Positions 27,764 to 37,465 are shown, counted from the stretch's first letter. The stretch is DNA of 64,000 nt from Sediminibacterium ginsengisoli (GCF_900167075.1 NZ_FUWH01000008.1:1-64000); one strand, 5' to 3'. The notes: generated by a model not told the origin, from the letters alone. A program made the numbers and translations.

Positions 27764-29649
27764 TTCTTCGTTTTGCTGCTGCCGAGCTTCTGGTTAATAA
27801 AATCGATATTGTATTTATCGATGGCCGTAAGCGAATCCTCCGTGTTTTGGGAATAGTGTTTATTGTTGTAGTCGCCGCCTTTCTGATAATATGCGCTTCC
27901 TCCCTCCATGATAGCTGCCCAGCGTTTGTTCGTGAATTTGTACGCATAGTCGGCATAGATATCATTTTTGATCCACTCCAGTAATTCAGTATTCAGCGTA
28001 CTCAGTTTATTTTTTTCGCTTTTCTCTCTTTTCGTTGTATACATTTCATAACAGCCGCTGAGGTAAGACTCGTCCATTTTAACGTATTTGGTAAATGCGA
28101 ACCGCCGGTTGGTTTCCAGTGGAACGAGTTTATTGTTCCTGATGGTGAAATAGTAATAACTGGTGCCACCGTAAACATATTTCGTGCTATCATACAGGTC
28201 AACTTCCAGCCGGCCCACCGAACGTACTTCATACAGGGAATCCGTCAGGGCCCTGAATTTGATCGGAACCTGGCAAAGTTGTGCCGATGGATCCTCATCA
28301 TATTCGGAATACACATCAACCGCAAGGAACCTGTTGTTTTTCTTGTCTACGATCACGAGGTTCTTTTTATCGTAAAATTCACTCCGCCCGCCAAGAAAAT
28401 AATCACGGATAGAATAAAATGTCGTTTTGAGCCAGTCATTGCCCGAAGAAGTTTCTGCAGCATCGTCGGTTTTTACAATATAGTTTGTACTCACACCCTC
28501 CCAGGCCACATTCCGCCTTAAGGGGTTCTCGAAAGTCTTTACCGGTGATACAAAATTGAGATCTGCCAGGTAAGAAGACGGTATATACAGACTGCCATGT
28601 TCATAACGTGAATTGAATTCCGTAATATGATCTGCAGTAGGCTGTGTTAATGTGAACGACTTATCCTGTTTCAGCTTTTCGAGTATATCGCCGATCTTCA
28701 GGTCTGCTTTATCAGAAATAGTATAATCGTTCTTCAGCCAGTAAAAGTCGTTGCCGGTGTTTAATACTGCAATACCTTCCGTTGCAGTAACAGGGAAAAT
28801 ATGCTCGTATTCAACCGGAACAATTATTTTACCATTCAGATCATAAAACCCTTTTTTATTCCCTTTCTCCACTTCAACCAGGTTTTCAAAAGTAGCGCCG
28901 ATCGTATGGACAAGTGAATATTCAGCGGGGATCCGCAATTTCAGGTCCGGGCCAACAAGTCCCATTTTATATAAGCCTGCCGAATCTCCCTGCACTTCAC
29001 TGATATCCCATTTACCATTGGCAACATAATACCAGGTCTCATTTTTGATGTGCGAGAGCCATATTATGCTATCGTATTGTTTTTTCAGATCATCCGCTAC
29101 TTTAAATGCTGCAAGCGTTACAGGACTGTAAATGTCTGCGTCGGTCAGTCCTCTTGTTCTGATCAGGTTTTCATAAGCAATGAAATCTCCAAGGAACTGG
29201 CGTGCGTCAACCTGTATGATTTTATATTGGTGCGCAGTTACCTTCCGGATTTTGAATATTAACCTGGATTGTTTTTTCTCCATATCGCCCTGGCTGAATG
29301 AAGCAGGTATCCCTGCGGTGATCATTTTATCCGTACCAAACCGGATATCCGATTCTTCAACAGCCAGGCTGATCGCAGCCAGCGGTTTATCGTCACTGTT
29401 AAACGCCTGCTTTCCTGCAAGCAAGCCAAGCAGGCGTTTAACTGACTTCATATTCTGCGAATGATCAAAACTGTTCACCAGGGAATCAGGCTGATCCTGT
29501 TTAAGCTGACGGTCGAATGCTGTCAGGAAAGCAATAATTTCTTTCTTTTCAGATAATTCATCAGTACCTGAACCTTTAATGAAGAAGAATATACCTGCCG
29601 ATAACAGGACGCCCGCCAGCGAAATAATAATGACAGCTTTGGTTTTCAT
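27760..29649 (-). CDS. WG-repeat-containing anchored protein of unknown function
   Basis: 629 residues with an N-terminal membrane anchor or signal (AVIIISLAGVLLSAGIFFFI). The middle includes WG-type beta repeats, best seen in 'NKKGFYDLNGKIIVPVEYEHIFPV' and a weaker 'LYKMGLVGPDLKLRIPAEYS' before it. The C-terminal third is charged and Tyr-rich, with no motif I know. Probably exposed in the periplasm. It is translationally coupled to the DUF2306 gene, suggesting joint membrane function. Confidence 0.65.
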   Translation of the reverse strand: MKTKAVIIISLAGVLLSAGIFFFIKGSGTDELSEKKEIIAFLTAFDRQLKQDQPDSLVNSFDHSQNMKSVKRLLGLLAGKQAFNSDDKPLAAISLAVEESDIRFGTDKMITAGIPASFSQGDMEKKQSRLIFKIRKVTAHQYKIIQVDARQFLGDFIAYENLIRTRGLTDADIYSPVTLAAFKVADDLKKQYDSIIWLSHIKNETWYYVANGKWDISEVQGDSAGLYKMGLVGPDLKLRIPAEYSLVHTIGATFENLVEVEKGNKKGFYDLNGKIIVPVEYEHIFPVTATEGIAVLNTGNDFYWLKNDYTISDKADLKIGDILEKLKQDKSFTLTQPTADHITEFNSRYEHGSLYIPSSYLADLNFVSPVKTFENPLRRNVAWEGVSTNYIVKTDDAAETSSGNDWLKTTFYSIRDYFLGGRSEFYDKKNLVIVDKKNNRFLAVDVYSEYDEDPSAQLCQVPIKFRALTDSLYEVRSVGRLEVDLYDSTKYVYGGTSYYYFTIRNNKLVPLETNRRFAFTKYVKMDESYLSGCYEMYTTKREKSEKNKLSTLNTELLEWIKNDIYADYAYKFTNKRWAAIMEGGSAYYQKGGDYNNKHYSQNTEDSLTAIDKYNIDFINQKLGSSKTKK

Positions 29650-29706
29650 GGTGCCAAAATAAACATTTAACTGAAAAGCTTACAGTAAACGAGGCATCAA
29701 GTAAAA

Positions 29707-29823
29707 TCAACGGCTATATAACATGCCCGGCGGTACCTGGAAATCGTCTTTACCAACCGGTTTGATATAAAGCGGTGATAGATTGTCATTGTTTTGAGAT
29801 AGAGGTGTTCTATATGCACGCAT
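29707..29823 (-). CDS. Possible 38-residue small protein
   Basis: A short open frame in an otherwise gene-free 250-bp gap, upstream of and on the same strand as the WG-repeat gene. Its predicted product begins MRAYRTPLSQNNDNL and ends PPGMLYSR. The composition looks protein-like, but the ribosome-binding context is weak (AGGG 5 nt before ATG). It could equally be chance or the tail of a decayed gene. Confidence 0.2.
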   Translation of the reverse strand: MRAYRTPLSQNNDNLSPLYIKPVGKDDFQVPPGMLYSR

Positions 29824-29906
29824 AAAAGCCCTTTTGCAACGGTACCATATAAAATTGCATGATTTTTTTATTATTTTGTCTACGGAACTTACCATTACAG
29901 CATGCA

Positions 29907-30701
29907 ATGAAATACTGTTTTATCCTTATCCTGCTGTCATTCCAATATGTGAATGGCCATGCACAGGCCCGGTATTACGACCAGAGTAATTGCCCGGCGG
30001 ATATCAGCTACTGGTACGATAACTGCTATTATTTCAAGATGCCTGAGAAGATGTTTAATGACGGATGGTACAGCTATGTTTTATTCTATGAAAAAGCAGA
30101 TGGAACCTGGGCTGAAGCTTATCCGACCGAGGGCGGTGCCATGAACCCTGCAGTGCATACATCGATCTGCAATATCGACCTCCGCAATCTCAGGTATTTC
30201 TTTTATTACAACAAAGGCCTTAACAATACAACCGGCTTTCCGACACTGGCCGAGATCCAGGCAAAATACGGGCGAAGGAATAACATAGTATGGTTGTTTT
30301 GCGTGGCCGAAGACAAAAGCACGGGAACCGTATTCGTATCACAATGTTTCAGGGCCGCAGAAAATCCAACACTGGGGAACATGAATGCGCGGATCCTGAC
30401 AGCATTCAGAAAGCATATAAAAGACATCCTCAAAGACAATCCGGGATTAAAAATACCGTACGATGAAAGCCGGATCAATTTCTGGGTAGAATGTAAAATA
30501 CGCAGCTATAGTAAGGCACCCGGCAATGGAATTCATACGGGTATGAATTACGCGCAGATCCGTGATTTTACTGCCAGCTGCGCTACTGCCGAAAGTACAT
30601 TGAACGAATCCAGGCTGAATTTCATAAAATTCAAAAATGATTACGGCAATGTGGATGTGGTATATGATATAGATTTCGATTATAATAAGGTAAAAAACTA
30701 G
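29907..30701 (+). CDS. Secreted protein of unknown function
   Basis: 264 residues from the ATG at 29907, which puts the signal peptide at the N terminus (MKYCFILILLSFQYVNGHAQ). The ATG at 29859 would add 16 residues before the signal. The mature protein is rich in aromatic residues and Cys near the start ('SNCPADISYWYDNCYYFKMPEKMF'), with a second half that looks alpha/beta. I do not recognise a domain. Only 4 bp separate it from the next gene, so they form an operon. Confidence 0.6.
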   Translation: MKYCFILILLSFQYVNGHAQARYYDQSNCPADISYWYDNCYYFKMPEKMFNDGWYSYVLFYEKADGTWAEAYPTEGGAMNPAVHTSICNIDLRNLRYFFYYNKGLNNTTGFPTLAEIQAKYGRRNNIVWLFCVAEDKSTGTVFVSQCFRAAENPTLGNMNARILTAFRKHIKDILKDNPGLKIPYDESRINFWVECKIRSYSKAPGNGIHTGMNYAQIRDFTASCATAESTLNESRLNFIKFKNDYGNVDVVYDIDFDYNKVKN

Positions 30702-30705
30702 GATT

Positions 30706-31488
30706 ATGACGCCGCGCTGTATTATTGCAATGGCCCTGATTCTTTTTACCCAATCCGTTATTGCGCAAAATTCTACCCGCATCCGGAAAGCTTCGCTTCT
30801 TTACCCTGAAATCAACAAGGGCAATACGGTGAATGACGCCAACCGCAGCCAGGCGCTTCTTTATTCAAAGAATATACCTGCAGAACTAGGGAAAGAATTA
30901 AAACAGGCCCTCGCCAACAACAAAGGTTTAACAAACGTCATCATCGGTTCCGGCAATACCTATTGCTATACCTACGGCCGCAATGGTTACAGTGCTAACG
31001 ATATCCCGGAAGACTTACTGAAAGAAATAGAGGAATCCAATCATAAGAATCTTAAACTGAGTATTGTAACCACCTATGGTACCAACGGCTGGGTGGTTAT
31101 CAGCGATAATAATGGTTATGCATACCGTAATATTCCTCCGGGTGCGGCCAGGGCAATTGAAAAATGTAATGCCAATAAATTAACCATTGATGTTGTTGCC
31201 ATTGCCCCCGATGGAGGCTGGGTGATCATTAACCAGGACTACGGGTATGATTACGATGCGATAGACCAGGAACTTGCGGATAAGATCGAAGCATGCAATA
31301 AACAAAAGAAACCCATTAACCATATTGTATTCACGCCGGGCGGAGGCTGGGTAATCATTTATGACAGCAACGGGTATCTTTACAAAGACATCCCGGCAGA
31401 AGCCGCTGACGCTATCAGAAAAATAAATAAATCCGGTGAAAAAATAAATGTTGTAGCCTTCAGTAAGGCAGGATTTGTGATCAATTAG
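30706..31488 (+). CDS. Secreted tandem-repeat protein (43-residue units)
   Basis: 260 residues with a signal peptide (IIAMALILFTQSVIAQ). After a short lead it consists of four exact-length 43-residue units and a truncated fifth. Each unit starts I-P/D-x-x-L/A, then a helix, then 'V-x-x-P-x-G-G-W-V-I-I-x-D-x-N-G-Y-x-Y'. The second half of each unit should form a beta hairpin and the first half a helix, so a regular alpha/beta stack is likely. I do not know the family. It is the second gene of a two-gene operon and followed by a terminator. Confidence 0.65.
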   Translation: MTPRCIIAMALILFTQSVIAQNSTRIRKASLLYPEINKGNTVNDANRSQALLYSKNIPAELGKELKQALANNKGLTNVIIGSGNTYCYTYGRNGYSANDIPEDLLKEIEESNHKNLKLSIVTTYGTNGWVVISDNNGYAYRNIPPGAARAIEKCNANKLTIDVVAIAPDGGWVIINQDYGYDYDAIDQELADKIEACNKQKKPINHIVFTPGGGWVIIYDSNGYLYKDIPAEAADAIRKINKSGEKINVVAFSKAGFVIN

Positions 31489-31522
31489 GGCTGTTGCAGG
31501 AACCTGTCAGAAATGCTTATAA

Positions 31523-31565
31523 AAAAGCGGGCTGAAAGCCCTGCTGTTACTTTCATCCCGCTTTA
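31523..31565. terminator. Intrinsic terminator between convergent genes
   Basis: Arms AAAGCGGG and CCCGCTTT, extended inward by TGAAAG/CTTTCA with one mismatch, enclose a loop of about 11 nt. A runs before and A/T-rich sequence after allow termination from both sides. Confidence 0.7.
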
Positions 31566-31608
31566 AAATCCAATATTTTTCAATTACGGGTTACCCGCCA
31601 CTCACATT

Positions 31609-34056
31609 TTAATTGTCGTCCTTATCTTTTTTCGCACTCACTTTCAGAAATGCCGCACGTGTGGGCGTGGGGGCACTTTCGCCTTTCAGGCCCTGCCAGA
31701 GAATTTCGTTGAAGATCAGATCCGGCACCGCATCTTCCTTAGACCAGTCGAACTTGCTGCTCAATACTGCGAGCTTGCCGGTTTCAGGGTTTCGTTCGTT
31801 GAGATCAACATTAGCGGGCAAATAAGTGAACGCAGTATAATCAGGCTTATTAGTAAACAATCTCCACATCGGTGTTGCTGCCGCATCGAACTGGGTCATG
31901 GGTTTCATGCCCAGGATCAATTCAATGGTCCTGAGTACACCGGAAGTAGAATACATTGTATGGTCAACCTGTTTTCTTTTCACAAAAGGACTGATCACAT
32001 AAGCGGTGCTGCGGTGCGCATCGATATGATCCGGACCATTCTGGGCATCATCTTCGAGAATAAAGACCGCGCATTCTTTCCAGATCGGGCTTTTGCTGAT
32101 ATAATCTATGAACATACCTACAGCCAGATCATTATCGGCCACATGTGCATACGGTGTTTTTTTGCCGGCACGCATTCCTTCCGTATGATCGTTCCCGAAA
32201 CGGAGTGTTGTCAGCTGCGGTACTTTCCCCTGCTTAAGCAGTTCATCAAAATCTGTCTTCCATTGCCTGAAACGCGTGGTATCGGCAATGCCCAGGTCAT
32301 AGCCGGAATAGTTCTTCGCTACATGCCCTTCCAGTGATTTCACTTTCGCCTTACCATTATCTGCAAACTCACCGTAAGATCTGTACGTTACGTTATGACG
32401 TTTTGCGTTATCCCAGATAAAACCATCTTTATTATTGGCGATCTCTCTTTCGCCCTCACCGCCATAAGATCCGCCCCGGCCACCATAGCTGGATGGCCAG
32501 GTTTTTTCGAGATAATCGGTAGCATAAGCGCCCATGCTCCAGTTATGGCCATCTGCACTCACTTCCGCATCCACATAAAAATTATCCAGCAGCACAAAAT
32601 CCTTTACGATCTTATGCTGGTTAGGAGTGATCTTTTCGCCGAACAGGCAAAGCTTCGGATCACCGTTTCCCTGCCCAATATCTCCCAGCACCTGGTCGTA
32701 AGTGCGGTTTTCCTTGATCACATAAAACACATATTTGATCGGGGACGGATCGCCCACTTTCATCGGAACCGGGTTTCCGGCCTCCCCTTCCGCATTCAGT
32801 TCCTTGTCTTTTGAATAGGGCGTATTCCGGTAAACCGCCTGCGAATAGACCGACAGTACATCAGCTGCCGGCTGATCGATAAAACTCAGCGTTCCTTTAA
32901 AAAGACCTGCGATGTACTGGATCTCCTTAGGCTTATTCTCATCGCCCAGGTGATGATCCACTTTCTCTTTTTTATCTGTAGGATTCGGTCCGTAAGGATT
33001 TGCCCGGGATGAAAGTCCTTTACCGTTTGTTACCAGTATCTTTTTGTTGACGAGTTTCACATTGGTCGGATACCAGCCTACGGGAATAAAACCTTTGGAA
33101 AATGATTTACCAGGATTGCTCACATCAAAAACAGCGAGGCAGTTGTTATCGGCGTTGGCGATATACAATGTTTTCCCGTCTTCAGAAAGTGCAACACCAT
33201 TACTGGTAGAACCGCTCGGGGCATTGGGGTATAAAGCAGCATTCAGTGTTTCCACTACTTTTTCTTCCGCGGTGCTGATAATGGAAACTGAGTTATCATC
33301 GGCATTGGCAACATATAACCATTTGCCATTTTTGCTGTAAGTGATTTCGTTGGGATGGCTGCCCACAGGAATTTCCTTAACTATTTTCTGTGCAGCTGTA
33401 TTCCATACCAGCAGTTTCTTTGCACCCCATACGCTGATATATAATTGTTTGAGATCGGGAGATAACTTACAGGTATAACCTTCCGCCCCAAGAGCCGTTT
33501 TCGATCTTACAGTTTTATTTTCGAGGTCTATCACATACAGTTGCTTGTCTTCCCTGGTAACAACATATAATTCCTTACGAACTTTATCATCCACATCCAA
33601 TCCGGCGATACCTATTTTATTCGGCCAGGCTTTTCCCAATACAATAGAATCTTTGAGCGATAATTTTCCTTTGGCTACGCTGTATATTTTGATCATGTTA
33701 TCATGCCCACCGGAGACATACAGCAGGTCATCTTTTGAGGAAAAAGCGAGTCCGTACCAGGATTTTGCGATAACGATGCTGTCGGTCTTCTTTTGCCGGG
33801 CGACATCGATCAGTTCGATCGTCTGCGTGCTTTGTCCGTTATTCGTAACAGCAGCCATTTTTTTATCGTGACTGATCACGAGGTTCAGCGGAAGATCGCC
33901 GAGCTGCAATTGGGAACCGGCGGGCGTGAGTGTCCAGCCGTTGGGCAGACCGGTTTTGCGGCTTTCCAGTTCCTGCACCATTTTATGCTGTGCAAAGATC
34001 AGGGCCGGCAATGTCAGCAAGCATAGGGCAAGTAATACAATTTTCATTTTTTTCAT
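31609..34056 (-). CDS. YncE-type beta-propeller plus phosphoesterase (alkaline phosphatase superfamily) protein
   Basis: 815 residues, secreted (MKIVLLALCLLTLPALIFAQ). Residues about 50-350 form a YVTN/YncE beta-propeller with units such as 'GKWLYVANADDNSVSIISTAEEKVVETL' and 'GKTLYIANADNNCLAVFDVSNPG'. The second half is a phosphoesterase domain: 'YVIKENRTYDQVLGDI' (E-N-R-x-x-D), 'DNFYVDAEVSADGHNWSMGAY', 'RFGNDHTEG' and 'AVFILEDDAQNGPDHIDAHRS'. Such fusions are common in Bacteroidota; substrates are phosphoesters, identity unknown. Single gene. Confidence 0.88.
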   Translation of the reverse strand: MKKMKIVLLALCLLTLPALIFAQHKMVQELESRKTGLPNGWTLTPAGSQLQLGDLPLNLVISHDKKMAAVTNNGQSTQTIELIDVARQKKTDSIVIAKSWYGLAFSSKDDLLYVSGGHDNMIKIYSVAKGKLSLKDSIVLGKAWPNKIGIAGLDVDDKVRKELYVVTREDKQLYVIDLENKTVRSKTALGAEGYTCKLSPDLKQLYISVWGAKKLLVWNTAAQKIVKEIPVGSHPNEITYSKNGKWLYVANADDNSVSIISTAEEKVVETLNAALYPNAPSGSTSNGVALSEDGKTLYIANADNNCLAVFDVSNPGKSFSKGFIPVGWYPTNVKLVNKKILVTNGKGLSSRANPYGPNPTDKKEKVDHHLGDENKPKEIQYIAGLFKGTLSFIDQPAADVLSVYSQAVYRNTPYSKDKELNAEGEAGNPVPMKVGDPSPIKYVFYVIKENRTYDQVLGDIGQGNGDPKLCLFGEKITPNQHKIVKDFVLLDNFYVDAEVSADGHNWSMGAYATDYLEKTWPSSYGGRGGSYGGEGEREIANNKDGFIWDNAKRHNVTYRSYGEFADNGKAKVKSLEGHVAKNYSGYDLGIADTTRFRQWKTDFDELLKQGKVPQLTTLRFGNDHTEGMRAGKKTPYAHVADNDLAVGMFIDYISKSPIWKECAVFILEDDAQNGPDHIDAHRSTAYVISPFVKRKQVDHTMYSTSGVLRTIELILGMKPMTQFDAAATPMWRLFTNKPDYTAFTYLPANVDLNERNPETGKLAVLSSKFDWSKEDAVPDLIFNEILWQGLKGESAPTPTRAAFLKVSAKKDKDDN

Positions 34057-34255
34057 GGCACATAATTAAAAAACTCCGGGATATGACTACAGAATTGAAA
34101 GAAAGTTAATCATAAAATCATATTTCTTTTACTGTAGACCCTGCCATGATCTATTTCTATGGCCAGCTTTTTTACGGGCGGGTAGTTGGAAGACAATAGA
34201 TCTTATTTTAACATACCTTCTATCAGATCAGTAATTATATTCGGAAAAAATATAC

Positions 34256-35794
34256 ATGAATATGTCCGTTTTAAAATGTCTGCCCGGATTGGTATTCTTT
34301 TTCAATAGTGCCACTATCCTTAAGGCACAGGAACACCCAAAACTCGACGCATTCTTTAAAAAAATGGCCGAAACCCGGCAGTTCAGCGGCAATGTGCTTG
34401 TGGCAGAGAACGGAAAAGTCGTCTTCCGGGGTTCATACGGTTATGCGGATTTTGTAACACACCAGCCTAACCGGGCAGACATCAGTTTCCCCATCGCATC
34501 CATTTCCAAAACCATAACGGCTACTGCCGTGTTGCAGCTTGCGGAGAAGGGCAAGCTGACCGTAAACGATCCTGTAAGCAGGCACCTTTCAGGTTTTCCT
34601 TATGCTGTTACCATCAGGCAATTATTGTCGCATACATCTGGCCTGCCCCCATACAATGCTTTTTTCAAATCGGCCCTCGCCAAGGATCCGAAGCGGATCT
34701 TTACGAATACCGATTTCCTGCCAGCTGTCATGCAGGAAAAGCCTGCACTGATTTATGAGCCGGGCAGCAGCGGGAATTACGACAATGTGAATTATCTCGT
34801 ACTTGCGCTGATCATTGAAAAACTATCCGGCAAATCTTATCCGGCCTATATCCAGGAGCATATTCTTAAGCCTGCAGGTATGACTCATACGCGTTTTATG
34901 CCGCTGAGCGACCAGTTCAATACAGATACGCTGCGCCATTATGCATTTCCGCATCTGTACCGTGGCTTATTCGATGAAGCGCCGGTACGTTCCAATACCA
35001 TACCCTATGTGAGAGACTATTGGCGCACATTTGCAGTGGTAGGGTTTGGTGAATACATCAGTACCGTTGACGATCTGCTGCGTTACGACCAGGCGTTGTA
35101 TGAAAACAGGTTGTTGAAGCCGCAAACATTGAAACAGAGTTTTGATGTGGTAAGGCTGAATGACGGTAAACCCCAGCCCCAGTTATTCGGCCTGGGCTGG
35201 GAGATCGAAGCAGACAGTTCGCATGGGAAAGCAGTGTACCATAGCGGAGCGGCTACCGGTTTAAGTTCAGTACTTATCCGCAACATCGACAAACACCAGA
35301 CGGTGATCCTCTTCGACAATTGTCATTTTAATGCACACGAAACCGGAGACCTTGCCATGAAAATACTGAACGGTGAATCGATTCCATTGCCGAAATACAG
35401 TATTGCCCGGGAATACGGGATCGCCCTGCAAAAGAACGGCGCCGATGCAGCCAGAACTTTGCTGAAAGAATTGATGCGGGATACGGTACGCTATCAGCTA
35501 TCGGAAAGCGAAATGAACCAGCTCGGTTATGATTTTCTCGGCACTTCAAATCCCTATCACATGCCTGAAAGGCAATTGTATGCGCAGGCACTGGAAACCT
35601 TTCAATTAAATACAGAATTTTTCCCGGCGAGCTGGAATGCCTACGATAGTTATGGAGAAGCGTTGCTGAAAGCCGGTCAGGCGGATAAAGCCGCGGAAAT
35701 GTACAAACGTTCGATTGAGCTGAATCCGGATAATAAAGGCGGGAAAAAAGCGCTGGAAGAGATCCTGGAAAAGAAAAAAAATGGTAACCGTTGA
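34256..35794 (+). CDS. Serine hydrolase of the beta-lactamase (class C/PBP4*-like) family with C-terminal TPR
   Basis: 512 residues with a signal sequence (CLPGLVFFFNSATILKAQ). The catalytic S-x-x-K is in 'ASISKTITATAVLQ', Y-x-N is in 'GNYDNVNYLVL' and H-x-G is in 'VYHSGAATGL'. A C-terminal TPR-like pair ('WNAYDSYGEALLKAGQADKAAEMYKRSIELNPDN') is appended. The family includes peptidases and esterases acting on D-amino-acid peptides; drug hydrolysis should not be assumed. It is upstream of the repeat array, with another member of the same family on its far side. Confidence 0.85.
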   Translation: MNMSVLKCLPGLVFFFNSATILKAQEHPKLDAFFKKMAETRQFSGNVLVAENGKVVFRGSYGYADFVTHQPNRADISFPIASISKTITATAVLQLAEKGKLTVNDPVSRHLSGFPYAVTIRQLLSHTSGLPPYNAFFKSALAKDPKRIFTNTDFLPAVMQEKPALIYEPGSSGNYDNVNYLVLALIIEKLSGKSYPAYIQEHILKPAGMTHTRFMPLSDQFNTDTLRHYAFPHLYRGLFDEAPVRSNTIPYVRDYWRTFAVVGFGEYISTVDDLLRYDQALYENRLLKPQTLKQSFDVVRLNDGKPQPQLFGLGWEIEADSSHGKAVYHSGAATGLSSVLIRNIDKHQTVILFDNCHFNAHETGDLAMKILNGESIPLPKYSIAREYGIALQKNGADAARTLLKELMRDTVRYQLSESEMNQLGYDFLGTSNPYHMPERQLYAQALETFQLNTEFFPASWNAYDSYGEALLKAGQADKAAEMYKRSIELNPDNKGGKKALEEILEKKKNGNR

Positions 35795-35871
35795 TGTGAC
35801 GCACAGGATGCATTAGTTTTATACGCAGGCAGGTCATTATCGCTGCCTGCTTTATCCATTAAATCAGCGCC

Positions 35872-36048
35872 ATGAGCAATAAAAAAGGACTTTCACTTCC
35901 ATTCTTAATTATAGCGATCGTTATAGGATCGGCCATTTACAGGGAATTTAATTTTGAAACATACCGGTTCGAAAAGCCAGCACTCGCGGTTGTGTATATA
36001 CTGACTTTTGTGATGTGTGTTTATTTTATGGTGAGGGGAAGGAAATAA
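35872..36048 (+). CDS. Small two-helix membrane protein (58 residues)
   Basis: A short gene beginning MSNKKGLSLPFLIIAIVIGS. It has two hydrophobic helices (PFLIIAIVIGSAIY and ALAVVYILTFVMCVYFMV) joined by a polar, aromatic loop with 'REFNFETYRFEKP', and a basic tail RGRK. Charge bias and hydrophobicity pattern support a real membrane protein. Function unknown. It starts 77 bp after the hydrolase stop. Its last 16 bases before the end recur at 39430-39445. Confidence 0.6.
   Translation: MSNKKGLSLPFLIIAIVIGSAIYREFNFETYRFEKPALAVVYILTFVMCVYFMVRGRK
36024..36039 (+). repeat. 16-bp direct repeat, left copy
   Basis: TTTTATGGTGAGGGGA lies at the end of the small membrane protein gene. The same 16 bases lie at 39430-39445, with further imperfect similarity on both sides. 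The pair brackets the repeat array and the second hydrolase gene. Confidence 0.5.
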
Positions 36049-36156
36049 TGCGCGCAACGTGCTGCCTGGTTGGTCGCTGATCTCACTCATTATATCCTGA
36101 AATTTTAGCAAGTGCCTGCCCGCTACGCTTCAATAAAATTATCGCCGGCACTGATG

Positions 36157-36461
36157 TCTCCCGGAGGGGACACAGCGCAGCACGTACCTGCTATTTCTAG
36201 AGCTTGTTAATAAATTCCAACTTTCAGGCGGGTGCCGGCATTCTCGTCGCCACTGATGTCTCCCGGAGGGAACTCAGCGCAGCATGTACCTGCTATTTCT
36301 AAAGCTTGTTAATAAATTCCAACTTTCAGGCGGGTGCCGGCATTCTCGTCGCCGCTGACGTCTCCCGGAGGGGACTCAGCGCAGCACGTACTTGCTATTT
36401 CTAAGCTTGTTAATAAATTCCAACTTTCAGGCGGGTGCCGGCATTCTCGTCGCAGCTGACG
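36157..36461 (+). repeat. Three short tandem repeat units (102, 102 and 101 bp)
   Basis: Units begin with TCTCCCGGAGG at 36157, 36259 and 36361. Each has an 84-bp core (TCTCCCGGAGGGGACTCAGC through GGCGGGTGCCGGCAT) and an 18-bp link containing CTCGTCGC and GCTGACG. A partial link precedes the first unit (36143-36156). There is no coding potential that survives across units. Confidence 0.85.
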
Positions 36462-37465
36462 TCTCCCGGAGGGGACTCAGCGCAGCACGTACCTGCTATT
36501 TCTAAACTTGTTAATAAATTCCAACATTCAGGCGGGTGCCGGCATTTGTCGCTCAGGCCGCTGGGCCTCGTCTTTGCGCCAACGCTGCTTTGGCCTCTAT
36601 CAAAATGTGCTGCGCATCATTTTGATTACCCGCGCTACGCTCGGTACCGAAGCCAAAGAGGCGTCTCTGCAAAGACTGGTAGATATATTCTTCAGAACAC
36701 AAATATAAAAAGATCGATTTCGGTAATGATTGCCTGCGCTGCATAGATAGTTATTGAATATTTCGGCCAGGTTCAATAGCAATATACCCACTTCGTCGCC
36801 GCTGACGTCTCCCGGAGGGGACTCAGCGCAGCACGTACCTGCTATTTCTAAGCTTGTTAATAAATCCCAACTTTCAGGCGGGTGCCGGCATTTGTCGCTC
36901 AGGCCGCTGGGCCTCGTCTTTGCGCCAACGCTTCTTTGGCCTCTATCAAAATGTGCTGCGCATCATTTTGATTACCTGCGCTACGCTCGGTACCGAAGCC
37001 AAAGAGGCGTCTCTGCAAAGACTGGTAGATATATTCTTCAGAACACAAATATAAAAAGATCGATTTCGGTAATGATTGCCTGCGCTGCATAGATAGTTAT
37101 TGAATATTTCGGCCAGGTTCAATAGCAATATACCCACTTCGTCGCCGCTGACGTCTCCCGGAGGGGACTCAGCGCAGCACGTACCTGCTATTTCTAAGCT
37201 TGTTAATAAATCCCAACTTTCAGGCGGGTGCCGGCATTTGTCGCTCAGGCCTCTGGGCCTCGTCTTTGCGTCAACGCTGCTTTGGCCTCTATCAAAATGT
37301 GCTGCGCATCATTTTGATTACCTGCGCTACGTTCGGTACCGTAGCCAAAGAGGCGTCTCTGCAAAGACTGGTAGATGTATTCTTCAGAACACAACTACAA
37401 GAAGATCGATTTCGGTAATGATTGTCCGCTGCATAAACCGTTATTGAATATTTCGGTCTGGTTTG
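36462..37465 (+). repeat. Three long tandem repeat units (346, 346 and about 312 bp)
   Basis: Units start at 36462, 36808 and 37154. Each carries the same core as the short units, then a 240-bp extension containing AGGCC-GCTG-GGCCT, an ATCAAAATG...CATTTTGAT hairpin, CTTTGGC...GCCAAAG arms and GTCTCTGCAAAGAC, all inverted-repeat elements. The first two units differ at only a few positions, so the duplication is recent. The third diverges after about 37375 and ends near 37465. Unit length is not a multiple of three. Confidence 0.85.

Noticed and set aside
36435..37447. Three open frames of 103-115 codons inside the repeat array, with nearly identical products
   Set aside because: They arise from the repeated DNA itself. 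The 346-bp unit shifts the frame each time, several frames on both strands are open, and the products lack any domain or signal.
36157..37465. Possible CRISPR array
   Set aside because: Repeats are 84 bp or longer, the intervening parts are themselves repeated, and no cas gene is nearby.
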